NCBI RefSeq assembly: GCF_042654985.1
Contig: NZ_JBHSMT010000012.1
Span: 124,001 to 188,000 of the forward strand
Origin: Paraherbaspirillum soli
Lineage (GTDB): Bacteria; Pseudomonadota; Gammaproteobacteria; Burkholderiales; Burkholderiaceae_D
Reading direction: 5' to 3'
Length of the DNA stretch: 64,000 nucleotides
Positions 35,458-42,566 of the stretch are shown piece after piece. Below the pieces are notes generated by a model. The model saw only the letters and a program-made list of their open reading frames with translations. It made no database searches and was not told the origin of the DNA. A program made the position numbers and the translations under genes. Within the stretch, counting starts at the first letter, position 1. Each line of letters opens with the position of its first letter.

Positions 35458-36123
35458 TTAGTTATCCAGACCGTTGGCTTCCCAGCTCACGCTGGTCAGC
35501 TTCACACTTTGCTGCTGCTCTTTTTTGCCCGCGTCTTCGGCGATCTGCGCGACATGGGGAAAGGCCGTTAGGAATTCCGGCTTCTTCGCCCAATCAGCCA
35601 ATCCTTCGATCTTGTACTGGTACTTCACGCTGGCTTCCTGGTAATCGCCAAACTTCATCGGGCCTTCCCACTTAACCACCTTGTCGAGAGCCATCTTGCC
35701 CCAGCATAGGTCTGTCTGCACTTCCTTGATCCTGCCGTTCAGGCCGATGTGTTCGACATCCTTTTGCCGCTCGAACGGCTTGGCCGCATCGGTCAGGGTG
35801 TAGCGCTTGACCTTGAACTTGACGCCATTCGGCTTGCCGTCAAAGCCCGCTCCTTCGAGCTCTGTATCGACTCCCTTCGCAAGGCCCACGGCTTCCAGTG
35901 CGACCATGCGTCCAGCCGTGCCCGTCGGCATGGACTTTTGCAGGAGCAAGTCCATCTCATTGACATCGACCGGCCACTTGGTGATGTTCAGGCATAGCTC
36001 GCCCTTCTTGTCGAGGTATTGCACGATGGCTGCCCCGAAGTTCTTTTCGTTCGCATCGGTCTTGCTGCCACAGCCCGCAAGCAAGATTGTCATTGCGATG
36101 GCACCGCCTACTACCTTTCTCAT
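35458..36123 (-). CDS. Uncharacterised lipoprotein
   Basis: 221 residues with a short signal sequence and lipobox (TILLAGC, cysteine 18), so it is lipid-anchored in the envelope. No family recognised. The mature part alternates beta-like stretches with a KFKVKRYTLTDAAKPF region and ends in a Lys/Gln-rich tail. A GGGAAAA site precedes the ATG. It lies just upstream of the questin oxidase-like gene and may share its transcript. Confidence 0.72.
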   Translation of the reverse strand: MRKVVGGAIAMTILLAGCGSKTDANEKNFGAAIVQYLDKKGELCLNITKWPVDVNEMDLLLQKSMPTGTAGRMVALEAVGLAKGVDTELEGAGFDGKPNGVKFKVKRYTLTDAAKPFERQKDVEHIGLNGRIKEVQTDLCWGKMALDKVVKWEGPMKFGDYQEASVKYQYKIEGLADWAKKPEFLTAFPHVAQIAEDAGKKEQQQSVKLTSVSWEANGLDN

Positions 36124-36162
36124 GTTTTCCCTTTCTTGGTTGTTGAAGAAATCTGTCTACGA

Positions 36163-36318
36163 TCATGTTTCATGCCCGACATTGAGCGGACGCAAATAGC
36201 CGCGCGCGACGGCCTCCGGCACCGAGAACGAATAGTGCCCGAGCATGTTGATATGCGCATGACCGAAAGGCGACAGCCGCGTCTCGCTCTCGGGCCGCAC
36301 CGGATGATGCCAAGTGCT
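36163..36318 (-). pseudogene. C-terminal remnant of a Tn3-family transposase
   Basis: On the leftward strand about 50 codons encode TRLSPFGHAHINMLGHYSF, then VPEAVARGYLRPLN, which match the very end of Tn3-type transposases (the HINMLG and RPL features). The upstream sequence does not continue the similarity, so the rest of the gene has been lost. No terminal inverted repeat could be placed. It lies between the lipoprotein gene and a secreted nuclease, marking an old transposition or recombination site. Confidence 0.7.
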
Positions 36319-36367
36319 TAAGTCGGATCGCGGCCCCATTGCTCCCCGAACCCCAGATTCACGACGT

Positions 36368-36910
36368 TCAATACGTCGAAGCGTGATCGATGCCCTGCTC
36401 AAATCTGTTCTTCCAATGCTTCAAATAAGAAGCTGCCAGATCAGGGTCATTCCAGACCACGATTACGTTCTCGCTATTCGACTTGGCCGCTGCTTTGCTG
36501 AAATTAAACGAACCTGTCTCAACGTTGCGATCATCGACCACAATGTATTTGTCATGATGGATGGTGTAGGTTGAAATGGTGCGCGCGGGGATTCCGGCGT
36601 TTACAAGAAGGTTGAGGGCAGCTTGGCCGGCCTTTGCTCGATTGCCGCGATCATCCACAACCACTCGTACATCCACGCCCCGCTTCTTTGCATCCAGTAG
36701 CCCGCGCACGATCACAGGCGAAGTAAACGAGTAAGCGGCCAATCTGATCGATGAATGCGCCGCATCAATGGCTTTTAGTACAAGCTGTTCTGCTCCGCCT
36801 TCGGGAGAGAATGCATTTTCTACTTTGGATTGATTGGATGTTCCAGCATAAGTAACGGGGATTGCGGATGCGGACAGGACAAGTGCGAGGATGAGAGTTA
36901 TTTTTTTCAT
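36368..36910 (-). CDS. Secreted phospholipase D-type nuclease (Nuc-like, single HKD motif)
   Basis: 180 residues with a clean signal peptide (MKKITLILALVLSAS, cut near TYAG). The catalytic motif is single and intact: HHDKYIVVDDRNVETGSFNFS region with HxK(x4)D and the following GSFNFS. One motif per chain and this length are typical of the plasmid-borne Nuc endonuclease, which works as a dimer in the periplasm. It is probably a periplasmic or secreted DNase rather than a lipase. The neighbouring Tn3 remnant and the plasmid associations of this family point to horizontal transfer. Confidence 0.85.
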   Translation of the reverse strand: MKKITLILALVLSASAIPVTYAGTSNQSKVENAFSPEGGAEQLVLKAIDAAHSSIRLAAYSFTSPVIVRGLLDAKKRGVDVRVVVDDRGNRAKAGQAALNLLVNAGIPARTISTYTIHHDKYIVVDDRNVETGSFNFSKAAAKSNSENVIVVWNDPDLAASYLKHWKNRFEQGIDHASTY

Positions 36911-37328
36911 GCAGGGATTTTGCAGAGTCCTACGGCAGAACTACTGGTGTGGCGATAACAGTTCATTTTGATGCCCAGCTGAATATTTAGTTTGGCAATA
37001 AATGCTGCCATGAATAGATTTCCATGCGGCATCTAATTTAAGGGCACCGATTCTACCTCACGAACATTCGAAATTACAGCCCTAGCAAGTACTTTCTCAA
37101 TAGCAGTCTCCAACCTCACAATTTGTAATTCTCACGTATCGGCATCAAATTTTCGTTATCCCGACCTGAATCCGCGCCCTCGCCTAGCAGGCATATCCAG
37201 GATTGCGCGTAGTCGACAATCTTGCCGCCTTCCTGGACGCGCTAAAATCTGAGCCTCTAGGCGGCGTGGATATCGGCACGTAAAAAATTTCCATCAGGCT
37301 ATACAATAGCGTTCTCTTCATTAGCCAG
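36911..37328. other. Gene-free stretch between the nuclease and prlC
   Basis: 418 bases without a supported gene. A possible -10 (TATACAAT at 37300-37307) lies about 20 bases before prlC; the -35 is not evident. Nothing else is recognised. Confidence 0.4.
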
Positions 37329-39395
37329 ATGCTCACTGCCATGACGGACATTCACGCCAACAATCCGCTGTTACAGGATTGGAATACCCCCTACGGTTTG
37401 CCGCCTTTCTGTCAGGTGAAGGCTGAATATTTCGCCCCCGCCTTCGAAGTTGCGCTGCCTGCTCACCTGGCCGAAATTGACGCAATTGCCGGGCAATCCG
37501 CAACGCCTGATTTTGCCAATACGCTAGCCGCGTTCGACGCGTCAGGCCGCCTGAACAGCCGCATCACCCTGCTGTTCGAAAACCTGACCGCCAGCGAAAC
37601 CTCGCCTGCCTTGCAAGCAGCCGAGACAGCACTTGCGCCGCGGCTGGCGGCGCACAAGAATGCGATATACCTGCATGCGGGCCTGTTTGCGCGCATCGAT
37701 GCGCTGTATGCGCGACGCACGGAACTGGATCTGGACCCAGTTCAACTGCGCTTGCTGGAACGCGTGCACCTGGATTTCGTGCGTGCTGGCGCGAACCTGC
37801 CGCCGCAATCCCGGGCGCGCTACAGCACAGTGACGGAAAGGCTGGCGACCCTGAGCACCGAGTTCACGCAAAACGTGCTGGCCGATGAATCCGGTTTTGC
37901 GCTGGAGCTGAAAGATGAGGCAGCGCTGGCTGGCTTGCCGGAATTCCTGCTTGCTTCGGCGAAGGCGGCGGCGCAGCAGCGCGGCTTGCCGGAAGACTGC
38001 CACGCGATTACGCTGTCGCCGTCGCTCGCGGAGCCTTTCCTGACGTTCTCGGAACGGCGGGATCTGCGTGAGACGGTCTGGCGCGGCCGGGTAGCGCGCG
38101 GTGCGCATGCTGGCGCGCACGACAATCGGCCGGTGGCGGCTGAAATCATGGCCTTACGCCAGGAACAGGCGCAAATGCATGGCTATCCTACCTATGCAGA
38201 TTACCAACTGGTTGACCGCATGGCCGGCAAGCCGGAAGCGGTATCGGCCTTGCTTGGCAAGGTCTGGGAACCGGCCAAGGCCAAGGCTGAAGACGACCGC
38301 ATTGCGCTGACCGAAATGGCGCGTCGCCTGGGCCAGCCGACGCCGATTGCCGCCTGGGACTGGCGCTACCTGGCCGAGAAAGTGCGGCAGGCACGTTACG
38401 ATCTCGACGATGCAGAACTGAAGCCATACTTTGCGCTGGAAAACATGATATCCGCCATGTTCGACTGTGCCGGGCGGCTTTTCGGCGTCAGCTTTATCGA
38501 GCAGCATGGCGTCGTTTTGCATCATCCCGATGCGCGGCTATGGGAAGTCCGCAGCCGCGACAGCGCTCTGATCGGCTTGTTCATCGGCGACAACTACGCA
38601 CGCCCCAGCAAGCGCAGCGGCGCCTGGATGCACGTCTTCCGCAACCAGTCCGGCCATGACGGCGGCACGCTGCCGATCGTCATTAATAACAATAATTTCG
38701 CGAAGGCCTCAGTCGAACCTGCGTTGTTGAGCTTTGACGATGTGCGCACCTTGTTCCATGAGTTCGGTCATGGCTTGCATGGCCTGTTGTCACAGGTGAA
38801 GTACGAACGCCTGGCCGGCACCCAGGTACTGCAGGATTACGTTGAACTGCCTTCGCAGATTTTTGAAAACTGGGCTGAAGAAGAAACCGTGCTGAAACGC
38901 CATGCGCGGCACTACCAGACCGGTGAAGCGATGCCTTCAGCTTTGCTGGACAAACTGAAGCGGGCGCGCCAGTTTGACCAGGCCTGGGCCACCATCATGT
39001 ATGCCGGTCCGGCCCTGATCGATATGGCGCTGCACTCGCTGCCCAACGGCAGCGCTGTCGACATTGCCGCCTTTGAAGCGCAGCAGTGCGAACTCTTGGG
39101 CGTGCCGCAAGATATCGGCCAGCGCCATTATCTGAGCCACTTCCAGCATTTGTTCACGGGTTCTGACTATGCCGCCGGTTATTACGTCTATATGTGGGCC
39201 GAAGTGCTGGATGCGGATGCCTACGATGCATTCACTGAAGCCGGCGATCCGTTCGACCAGGCGATTGCCGGGCGTTTGCAGCGTCATATCTATAGTTCTG
39301 GCAACAAGCAAGATCCTGCGCTGGCTTTCCGTGCATTTCGTGGGCGTGATCCGAAGGTGGAGCCTATGCTTGCCAAGCGCGGTTTGATCAGTTAG
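37329..39395 (+). CDS. prlC: Oligopeptidase A (M3 metallopeptidase)
   Basis: 688 residues, normal for the enzyme. The zinc motif HEFGH lies in LFHEFGHGLHGLLS near residue 478, with the third ligand glutamate in ELPSQIFENWAEE downstream. The large helical N-terminal part closes over the channel so that only short peptides enter. In E. coli PrlC degrades free signal peptides in the cytosol. Start may be 37329 or the ATG at 37341 (MTDIHANNP); no strong ribosome site distinguishes them. Confidence 0.94.
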   Translation: MLTAMTDIHANNPLLQDWNTPYGLPPFCQVKAEYFAPAFEVALPAHLAEIDAIAGQSATPDFANTLAAFDASGRLNSRITLLFENLTASETSPALQAAETALAPRLAAHKNAIYLHAGLFARIDALYARRTELDLDPVQLRLLERVHLDFVRAGANLPPQSRARYSTVTERLATLSTEFTQNVLADESGFALELKDEAALAGLPEFLLASAKAAAQQRGLPEDCHAITLSPSLAEPFLTFSERRDLRETVWRGRVARGAHAGAHDNRPVAAEIMALRQEQAQMHGYPTYADYQLVDRMAGKPEAVSALLGKVWEPAKAKAEDDRIALTEMARRLGQPTPIAAWDWRYLAEKVRQARYDLDDAELKPYFALENMISAMFDCAGRLFGVSFIEQHGVVLHHPDARLWEVRSRDSALIGLFIGDNYARPSKRSGAWMHVFRNQSGHDGGTLPIVINNNNFAKASVEPALLSFDDVRTLFHEFGHGLHGLLSQVKYERLAGTQVLQDYVELPSQIFENWAEEETVLKRHARHYQTGEAMPSALLDKLKRARQFDQAWATIMYAGPALIDMALHSLPNGSAVDIAAFEAQQCELLGVPQDIGQRHYLSHFQHLFTGSDYAAGYYVYMWAEVLDADAYDAFTEAGDPFDQAIAGRLQRHIYSSGNKQDPALAFRAFRGRDPKVEPMLAKRGLIS

Positions 39396-39430
39396 ATATG
39401 TAGAGATTATTGCAAACACACTTGGCGTTG

Positions 39431-39745
39431 TTACGTCGGGACGACCATCCGCTCCTGCAACACCGGGTCTTTCCGATCCAGCGCCTGAATCGCGGTCTTC
39501 TCTTCGACGCAAAATACCGCCGCGTTCCGTGGCGGGTTCATGTAGAGACCGATCACTTCCGCCGCTTTGGTCTCGAAATCCGGATCGTTCGATGCGAGAT
39601 AGCCTTCGAGGCGATGTGGCTTGATGCCGTGTTTAGCCCAGATGCGAGCGATCGTCATGTGCGAAATATCACCGCCCAGTTCGGCCGTCAGCTTGCGCGT
39701 CGACCAGTGCGTCGAGCCATCAGCCGGTTTGTGTTTGGTGCTACC
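39431..39745 (-). pseudogene. IS630-family transposase fragment
   Basis: About 104 codons in one leftward frame match the middle of IS630-type transposases: DGSTHWSTRKLTAELG, then TIARIWAKHGIKPHRLE, SNDPDFETKAAEVIGLY and AAVFCVEEKTAIQALDR, the last containing the first catalytic acidic residue region of the DDE domain. The helix-turn-helix N-terminus and the C-terminal two thirds of the catalytic domain are missing, so it cannot transpose. Its right end coincides with the broken 5' end of the dUTPase gene. Confidence 0.8.
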
Positions 39746-39750
39746 CGTTC

Positions 39751-40341
39751 TTGCGCGCCAGCGTCGTCGAGGGTGCTGAAGCGATGGAGCACCACGGTTG
39801 GAAATGGTGGAAGAAGCAAGAGATGGACAAAGCCCAGTTCGCGATGGAGCTGGTCGATATCTGGCATTTCACGTTGAGTCATGCGATTGTCGTCGCAAAA
39901 GGCGATATGGACGCCGCCGCATCCCTGGTCCTGAACGGCCTGGAATCGACCTACGGACGCGAAGGTCTGATGTTTGATGGTCGATACTACAAGTTTGCCA
40001 AGCTGGATACCATTGACCGCGTCGAACTGCTCATCGGCATCTCGGTGTCGCGTCGCTCATCCATCCCGTTGTTCGAGACCTTGCTCACCGATGTCGGCGT
40101 GTCATGGGATGAGCTGTACTGCCAATATGTCGGCAAGAACGTACTGAACCTGTTCCGGCAAGACAACGGCTACAAGGAAGGCACCTATCTGAAAATCTGG
40201 CCGCAGACAGGCGCCGATAGCCTGGAAGACAATCAGGTTCTGGTCAAAATCACCGACAAATTCCCGAACCTGCAGCCGGAGGAACTATATTCCGCTTTGC
40301 AGACGGAATACCAAGCAGCGGTCACGCTCCAGGCTGCGTAA
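39751..40341 (+). pseudogene. Dimeric all-alpha dUTPase, 5' end lost to the IS630 fragment
   Basis: The frame encodes about 196 residues of a dUTPase_2 family protein. The metal-binding helix VVEGAEAMEHHGWKWWKKQ (in part) and the ELVDIWHFTLSHA motif are intact, as is the C-terminal region LLTDVGVSWDELYCQYVGKN. What is missing is the usual first 30-odd residues: sequence similarity starts abruptly around 39742 with YPFLRAS, exactly where the transposase fragment ends. The only starts are TTG 39751 or ATG 39784, both inside the conserved core and without ribosome sites. Probably non-functional, though the catalytic helices remain. The normal enzyme hydrolyses dUTP to dUMP. Confidence 0.75.
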
Positions 40342-40365
40342 AAATAGGCTCTTGGCGAATGCCGC

Positions 40366-40491
40366 TTAAAGCAATTTCGGCATGGAGAAGCGTTCTTTTT
40401 TCTTCGCGTTATCCAATAGCTTCTTCTTGTCTTGTTCGATGCGGCGGCACTCCGAGCACCAACTCATGTTGATGACTTTTGGCAGCACCAT
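40366..40491 (-). CDS. Short ORF with cysteine pairs, possible remnant
   Basis: 41 residues from ATG 40491, leftward, too short for most ORF callers. WCSECRRIEQDKKKLLDNA contains a CxxC, and the open frame continues upstream of the ATG through KSQWAECKCVFG with a CxC before meeting a stop, so four cysteines could form a zinc site. The tail is lysine-rich and ends FSMPKLL. No ribosome site is evident. It may be the tail of a decayed zinc-ribbon gene. Confidence 0.35.
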   Translation of the reverse strand: MVLPKVINMSWCSECRRIEQDKKKLLDNAKKKERFSMPKLL

Positions 40492-40584
40492 CCCGAAAAC
40501 ACATTTACATTCTGCCCATTGAGATTTTTAAAACCAAATAGTTTTGGTCAGTTGCGCTCAACTCAAGTTGCCAGAAATCGCATT

Positions 40585-41508
40585 TTATTCATCTGGATTC
40601 TGGTACTTAGCATCAATCTTGAAGCCTAAGTTACTGAGTTTTTCTTCAGAATGTAGCCGTTCTTCAGCCTGTCTTGTGCGCACGGCCGGGTACAATTCCT
40701 TCCAGCGCTGCCGGTCTTCAAAAGTTTGCTCACTACGCTGAAAACTGTCTTTGCTCTCAAGACCAAGAGTGAGGAAATAGGCCCCAGGTAAATTAGGATC
40801 CATCCTTTTTTTATCCCGCATAAGCTGCACATTCATGTAGACATCATTTAGATAAAATTGCCACCCTGTCATATCCTTGATCTTCATCCATATATCCAAT
40901 GAAGGTACATAACTAGGATCAAGTGACAGCAAGCCTGCTCCATTTTCAATCTCGCTCATCTGATAACGTAGTGCTTCAGTACCGTTAAGGCGCGGCATAC
41001 TGGGGTCAATCCATCGTTTCCAGCCCGCTTCCTGAATTCTCTGCAGTAAAGCGTAAAACTTGAGGCGCGCGTCATCGTGAAGGACGTTATTTCGTGGAGG
41101 CAGTCCCATACTGATAGAAAAACCAGATATTCCCTCCGTGGGATATGTGTCATCGGAGTTCCCCATTACAGAAAGAACTGAATCCACAGCCAGATTGCTA
41201 GAACCATTTTTTATGATGACAGTGCCTAGCGTACCGTCGGACCAATTAACCCTGTAAAAATGCGATCCCGGATTACGATCATTAACATCAACGATTTCTT
41301 TGTATTTCTGTGCAAAGTCTTTACCGGACTCGCCGATCTCAACAACGACATTACTGTGCATAACGGTTTTTTTCTCCAACAAATTAAACAATCCAGCCTT
41401 GATATCACTGCCAAATATAAGCCAAAGTGCAATGGCCATTGGCACAATGAACCATGCTGCCAATACACTAGGCAACCAATTCTTAGGAAGAGTTTTTTTG
41501 AGCTTCAT
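40585..41508 (-). CDS. Membrane-anchored partner of the VgrG-linked cargo (possible immunity protein)
   Basis: 307 residues, family not recognised. A basic N-terminus (MKLKKTLPKNWLP) and a single hydrophobic segment (residues about 12-34) suggest an inner-membrane anchor with the remaining 270 residues in the periplasm. Its start overlaps the stop of the upstream cargo gene by four bases, so the two are translated together at matched levels. In type VI systems an effector gene after vgrG is commonly followed by its immunity gene, and a periplasm-facing protein suits an effector acting in the envelope. That role is inference. The base composition is more AT-rich than that of the core genes. 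Confidence 0.7.
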   Translation of the reverse strand: MKLKKTLPKNWLPSVLAAWFIVPMAIALWLIFGSDIKAGLFNLLEKKTVMHSNVVVEIGESGKDFAQKYKEIVDVNDRNPGSHFYRVNWSDGTLGTVIIKNGSSNLAVDSVLSVMGNSDDTYPTEGISGFSISMGLPPRNNVLHDDARLKFYALLQRIQEAGWKRWIDPSMPRLNGTEALRYQMSEIENGAGLLSLDPSYVPSLDIWMKIKDMTGWQFYLNDVYMNVQLMRDKKRMDPNLPGAYFLTLGLESKDSFQRSEQTFEDRQRWKELYPAVRTRQAEERLHSEEKLSNLGFKIDAKYQNPDE

Positions 41509-42566
41509 TGAGGTGGATGTTCATCAGGATAGACTACGCCATCGTGGGTACCTACCCATCCTGCTATGGCAGCCAATTCACTTTCCATTTGGCCCTTGAA
41601 TTTAATCATTCGATTGTGAAACTGATCGGCCACAGAGGTAATCCAAAGCATTCGGCTATCGTACTCTTCCAATTTTGTTTCTTTGGGAGCGGGGTTCTTC
41701 AATTGTGATTCGCTAGTGCCACATTGACTGGTAAATGTAATCTGCAATTCAGGGCTGAATATGCTGGCCGCGAGAGCGAATGCTCTGGTGGGGTAACCTG
41801 AAGTTTGTCGCAGCTCGTGGTCATCGTCTCTTTGAACTTTTATCCACCAAGCGAAATCCGGATCGTTGTAAATAAGCTTTTGCAGAATGTTTCCTTGCTC
41901 GTGGCAGGCCATTGCCATCAAGTGTCGCAATTGCAAATTTTGCCTCTTGCGATTATCTGGCATCCCCTCAATTTGCCTGACCAAAGCGAACCCTTCTGCG
42001 ACCTCCGGCTTGACCTTCAAATGGTCAATCTTTGGCAATGACTTTGCTTCCCATGGCAGTTTTTTGATTTGCTGTTTGACCTGATCGACATAGGTGTCAG
42101 TGTTACGTTCACCCACGCATTGATCAAACGATGTTGGACTAACGCTGTAAAACCAATGCCATGCCGCGATATCCATAAACAGCCAGAAATTACCCTGCCC
42201 CAGCCCTTCGCGAACGGTGGTACCCATGACAGGCCGAGTATACGAAAGCTGTAATGTTTCCAAGGTACAGGCCACCGTTTTGCTCGCAAATGCGCCCAGC
42301 GCCATCCAATAGTAGCGCCCCTTCTTTTCGGGCACACCATGCTCTTCCGTTTCCAAATACATCCTGGCATAGGTTGCGGAGATGCGTCGCGCCCTGGCTG
42401 GATAAAGGTTTATGAGCCTATAAGCCCCATTATTTTTCTTGTTGGAGAGGCGCGTGTAGCAGAACTGCTGCGCCATTGACCACAAGGTTGGACAGCCACA
42501 ATGGACTTCAACACAACTATCCGGTCGGTCATTAGTCATTGCCTCGATCGTTGCGCCGTCAGCCAT
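41505..42566 (-). CDS. VgrG-linked cargo candidate (DUF2515-like)
   Basis: 353 residues from ATG 42566, chosen because AAAGGA lies four bases upstream; an in-frame start 48 bases earlier lacks one. It overlaps the end of vgrG by eight bases. Recognisable features are CPTLWSMAQQFCYTRLS, YARMYLETEE, YYWMALGAFASKTVACTLE and ACHEQGNILQKLIYNDPDF. I associate this pattern with a DUF2515-like family seen beside vgrG in other Burkholderiales, from memory and not verified. There is no signal peptide or clear membrane segment. The conserved H-E in CHEQGN may be catalytic, but no activity is known. Likely a type VI effector loaded on VgrG. Confidence 0.7.
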   Translation of the reverse strand: MADGATIEAMTNDRPDSCVEVHCGCPTLWSMAQQFCYTRLSNKKNNGAYRLINLYPARARRISATYARMYLETEEHGVPEKKGRYYWMALGAFASKTVACTLETLQLSYTRPVMGTTVREGLGQGNFWLFMDIAAWHWFYSVSPTSFDQCVGERNTDTYVDQVKQQIKKLPWEAKSLPKIDHLKVKPEVAEGFALVRQIEGMPDNRKRQNLQLRHLMAMACHEQGNILQKLIYNDPDFAWWIKVQRDDDHELRQTSGYPTRAFALAASIFSPELQITFTSQCGTSESQLKNPAPKETKLEEYDSRMLWITSVADQFHNRMIKFKGQMESELAAIAGWVGTHDGVVYPDEHPPQ

